This document shows positions 5,841-6,121 of a stretch of DNA of 6,121 bases, piece after piece; position 1 is the first letter of the stretch; each line of letters starts with the position of its first letter. The stretch spans positions 1 to 6,121 of the forward strand of contig JAICXI010000124.1 of the NCBI GenBank assembly GCA_025980505.1, written 5' to 3'. Under the pieces are notes generated by a model. It saw nothing but the letters and a program-made list of their open reading frames with translations. It was not told the origin of the DNA and did not search any database. This DNA is from a bacterium (GTDB lineage Bacteria; Oederibacteriota; Muellerivitia; Muellerivitales; Muellerivitaceae). A program made the translations under genes and the position numbers.

Positions 5841-6121
5841 CTACCGGAGCCCTTCCAGCCTGCGGCGGATCTCATCCCGGACATCCCTGAATTTCTGGAG
5901 CTTTTGTTCGTCGGTCCCCTCCTGGCCCGCCGGGTCCGGCAGGGGCCAATGGAGGCGCTCGGCCCTGCCCAAGAAAACAGGGCAAACCTCCTCCGCGCAA
6001 AGGGTGACGACCCTATCCACCGTGGCCGGGTCGATCTCCTCCACCGATTTGGACCGGTGGGCGGAAATATCGATCCCCACTTCCGCCAGCGCCCGGATGG
6101 CGAAGGGGTTCACCTTCGAGG
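5841..6121 (-). CDS. arsC: Arsenate reductase, low-molecular-weight phosphatase type, 5' end outside window
   Basis: Only the C-terminal 93 or so residues are present, ending in RRRLEGLR and a TAG at 5843-5841. They match the thioredoxin-coupled ArsC family related to low-molecular-weight tyrosine phosphatases, which reduces arsenate to arsenite in the cytoplasm. Visible are VNPFAIRALAEVGIDIS, HRSKSVEE, VVTLCAEEVCPVF with the two resolving cysteines (codons 5999-5997 and 5984-5982), HWPLPDPAG and a final helix KFRDVRDEIRRRL. The catalytic P-loop cysteine with its CX5R motif would be upstream, beyond the window. The cysteines are spaced CX4C, shorter than the CX6C of Bacillus subtilis ArsC but a spacing I recall from many relatives of this subgroup. 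The in-frame GTG at 6113 lies inside the conserved region and is not the true start. Whether other ars genes follow cannot be seen. Confidence 0.88.
   Translation of the reverse strand, partial: SKVNPFAIRALAEVGIDISAHRSKSVEEIDPATVDRVVTLCAEEVCPVFLGRAERLHWPLPDPAGQEGTDEQKLQKFRDVRDEIRRRLEGLR

Overview
The window is GC-rich bacterial chromosome (about 60% GC by eye). It carries strong Shine-Dalgarno sequences, a lipobox lipoprotein and an exported protein with a cleavable signal peptide, which points to an uncultured or little-studied diderm (Gram-negative) bacterium. No rRNA, mobile element or other marker is present, so I do not assign a phylum. The sequence looks like ordinary, densely packed core and accessory genome. 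There is no sign of phage, insertion sequences, CRISPR or a defence island.

Layout from left to right. (1) Bases 1-485, minus strand: the N-terminal part of an exported cupredoxin-like / methylamine-utilisation-type protein that runs off the left edge. (2) A divergent intergenic region of about 205 bp. (3) Bases 691-1983, plus: a TrpB2-type PLP-dependent tryptophan synthase beta chain, with no trpA or other trp gene nearby. (4) A 255-bp gap holding a GC hairpin and, just before the next gene, a long AT-rich nested inverted repeat. (5) Bases 2239-3519, plus: a type II (GltA-like) citrate synthase. (6) Bases 3492-3965, minus and convergent: a YCII-related DGPF-domain protein whose frame runs past the family's usual end, through the gltA terminator hairpin, into the last codons of the citrate synthase gene. 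(7) A divergent region of about 180 bp. (8) Bases 4149-4763 and 4800-5765, plus: a LEA-type-2 lipoprotein followed 36 bp later by an aldo/keto reductase, probably one transcription unit. (9) Bases 5841-6121, minus: the C-terminal part of a low-molecular-weight-phosphatase-type arsenate reductase that runs off the right edge.

The genes do not form one pathway. They are single metabolic genes (tryptophan synthesis or salvage, entry to the TCA cycle, carbonyl reduction, arsenate reduction) mixed with envelope proteins. The points most worth a second look are the inverted repeat in the citrate synthase leader, the run-on C-terminus of the DGPF protein, the cupredoxin-like protein that lacks its usual His-Asn-Val motif, and the LEA-2 lipoprotein / aldo-keto reductase pair. 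I found no convincing evidence for an undescribed system.
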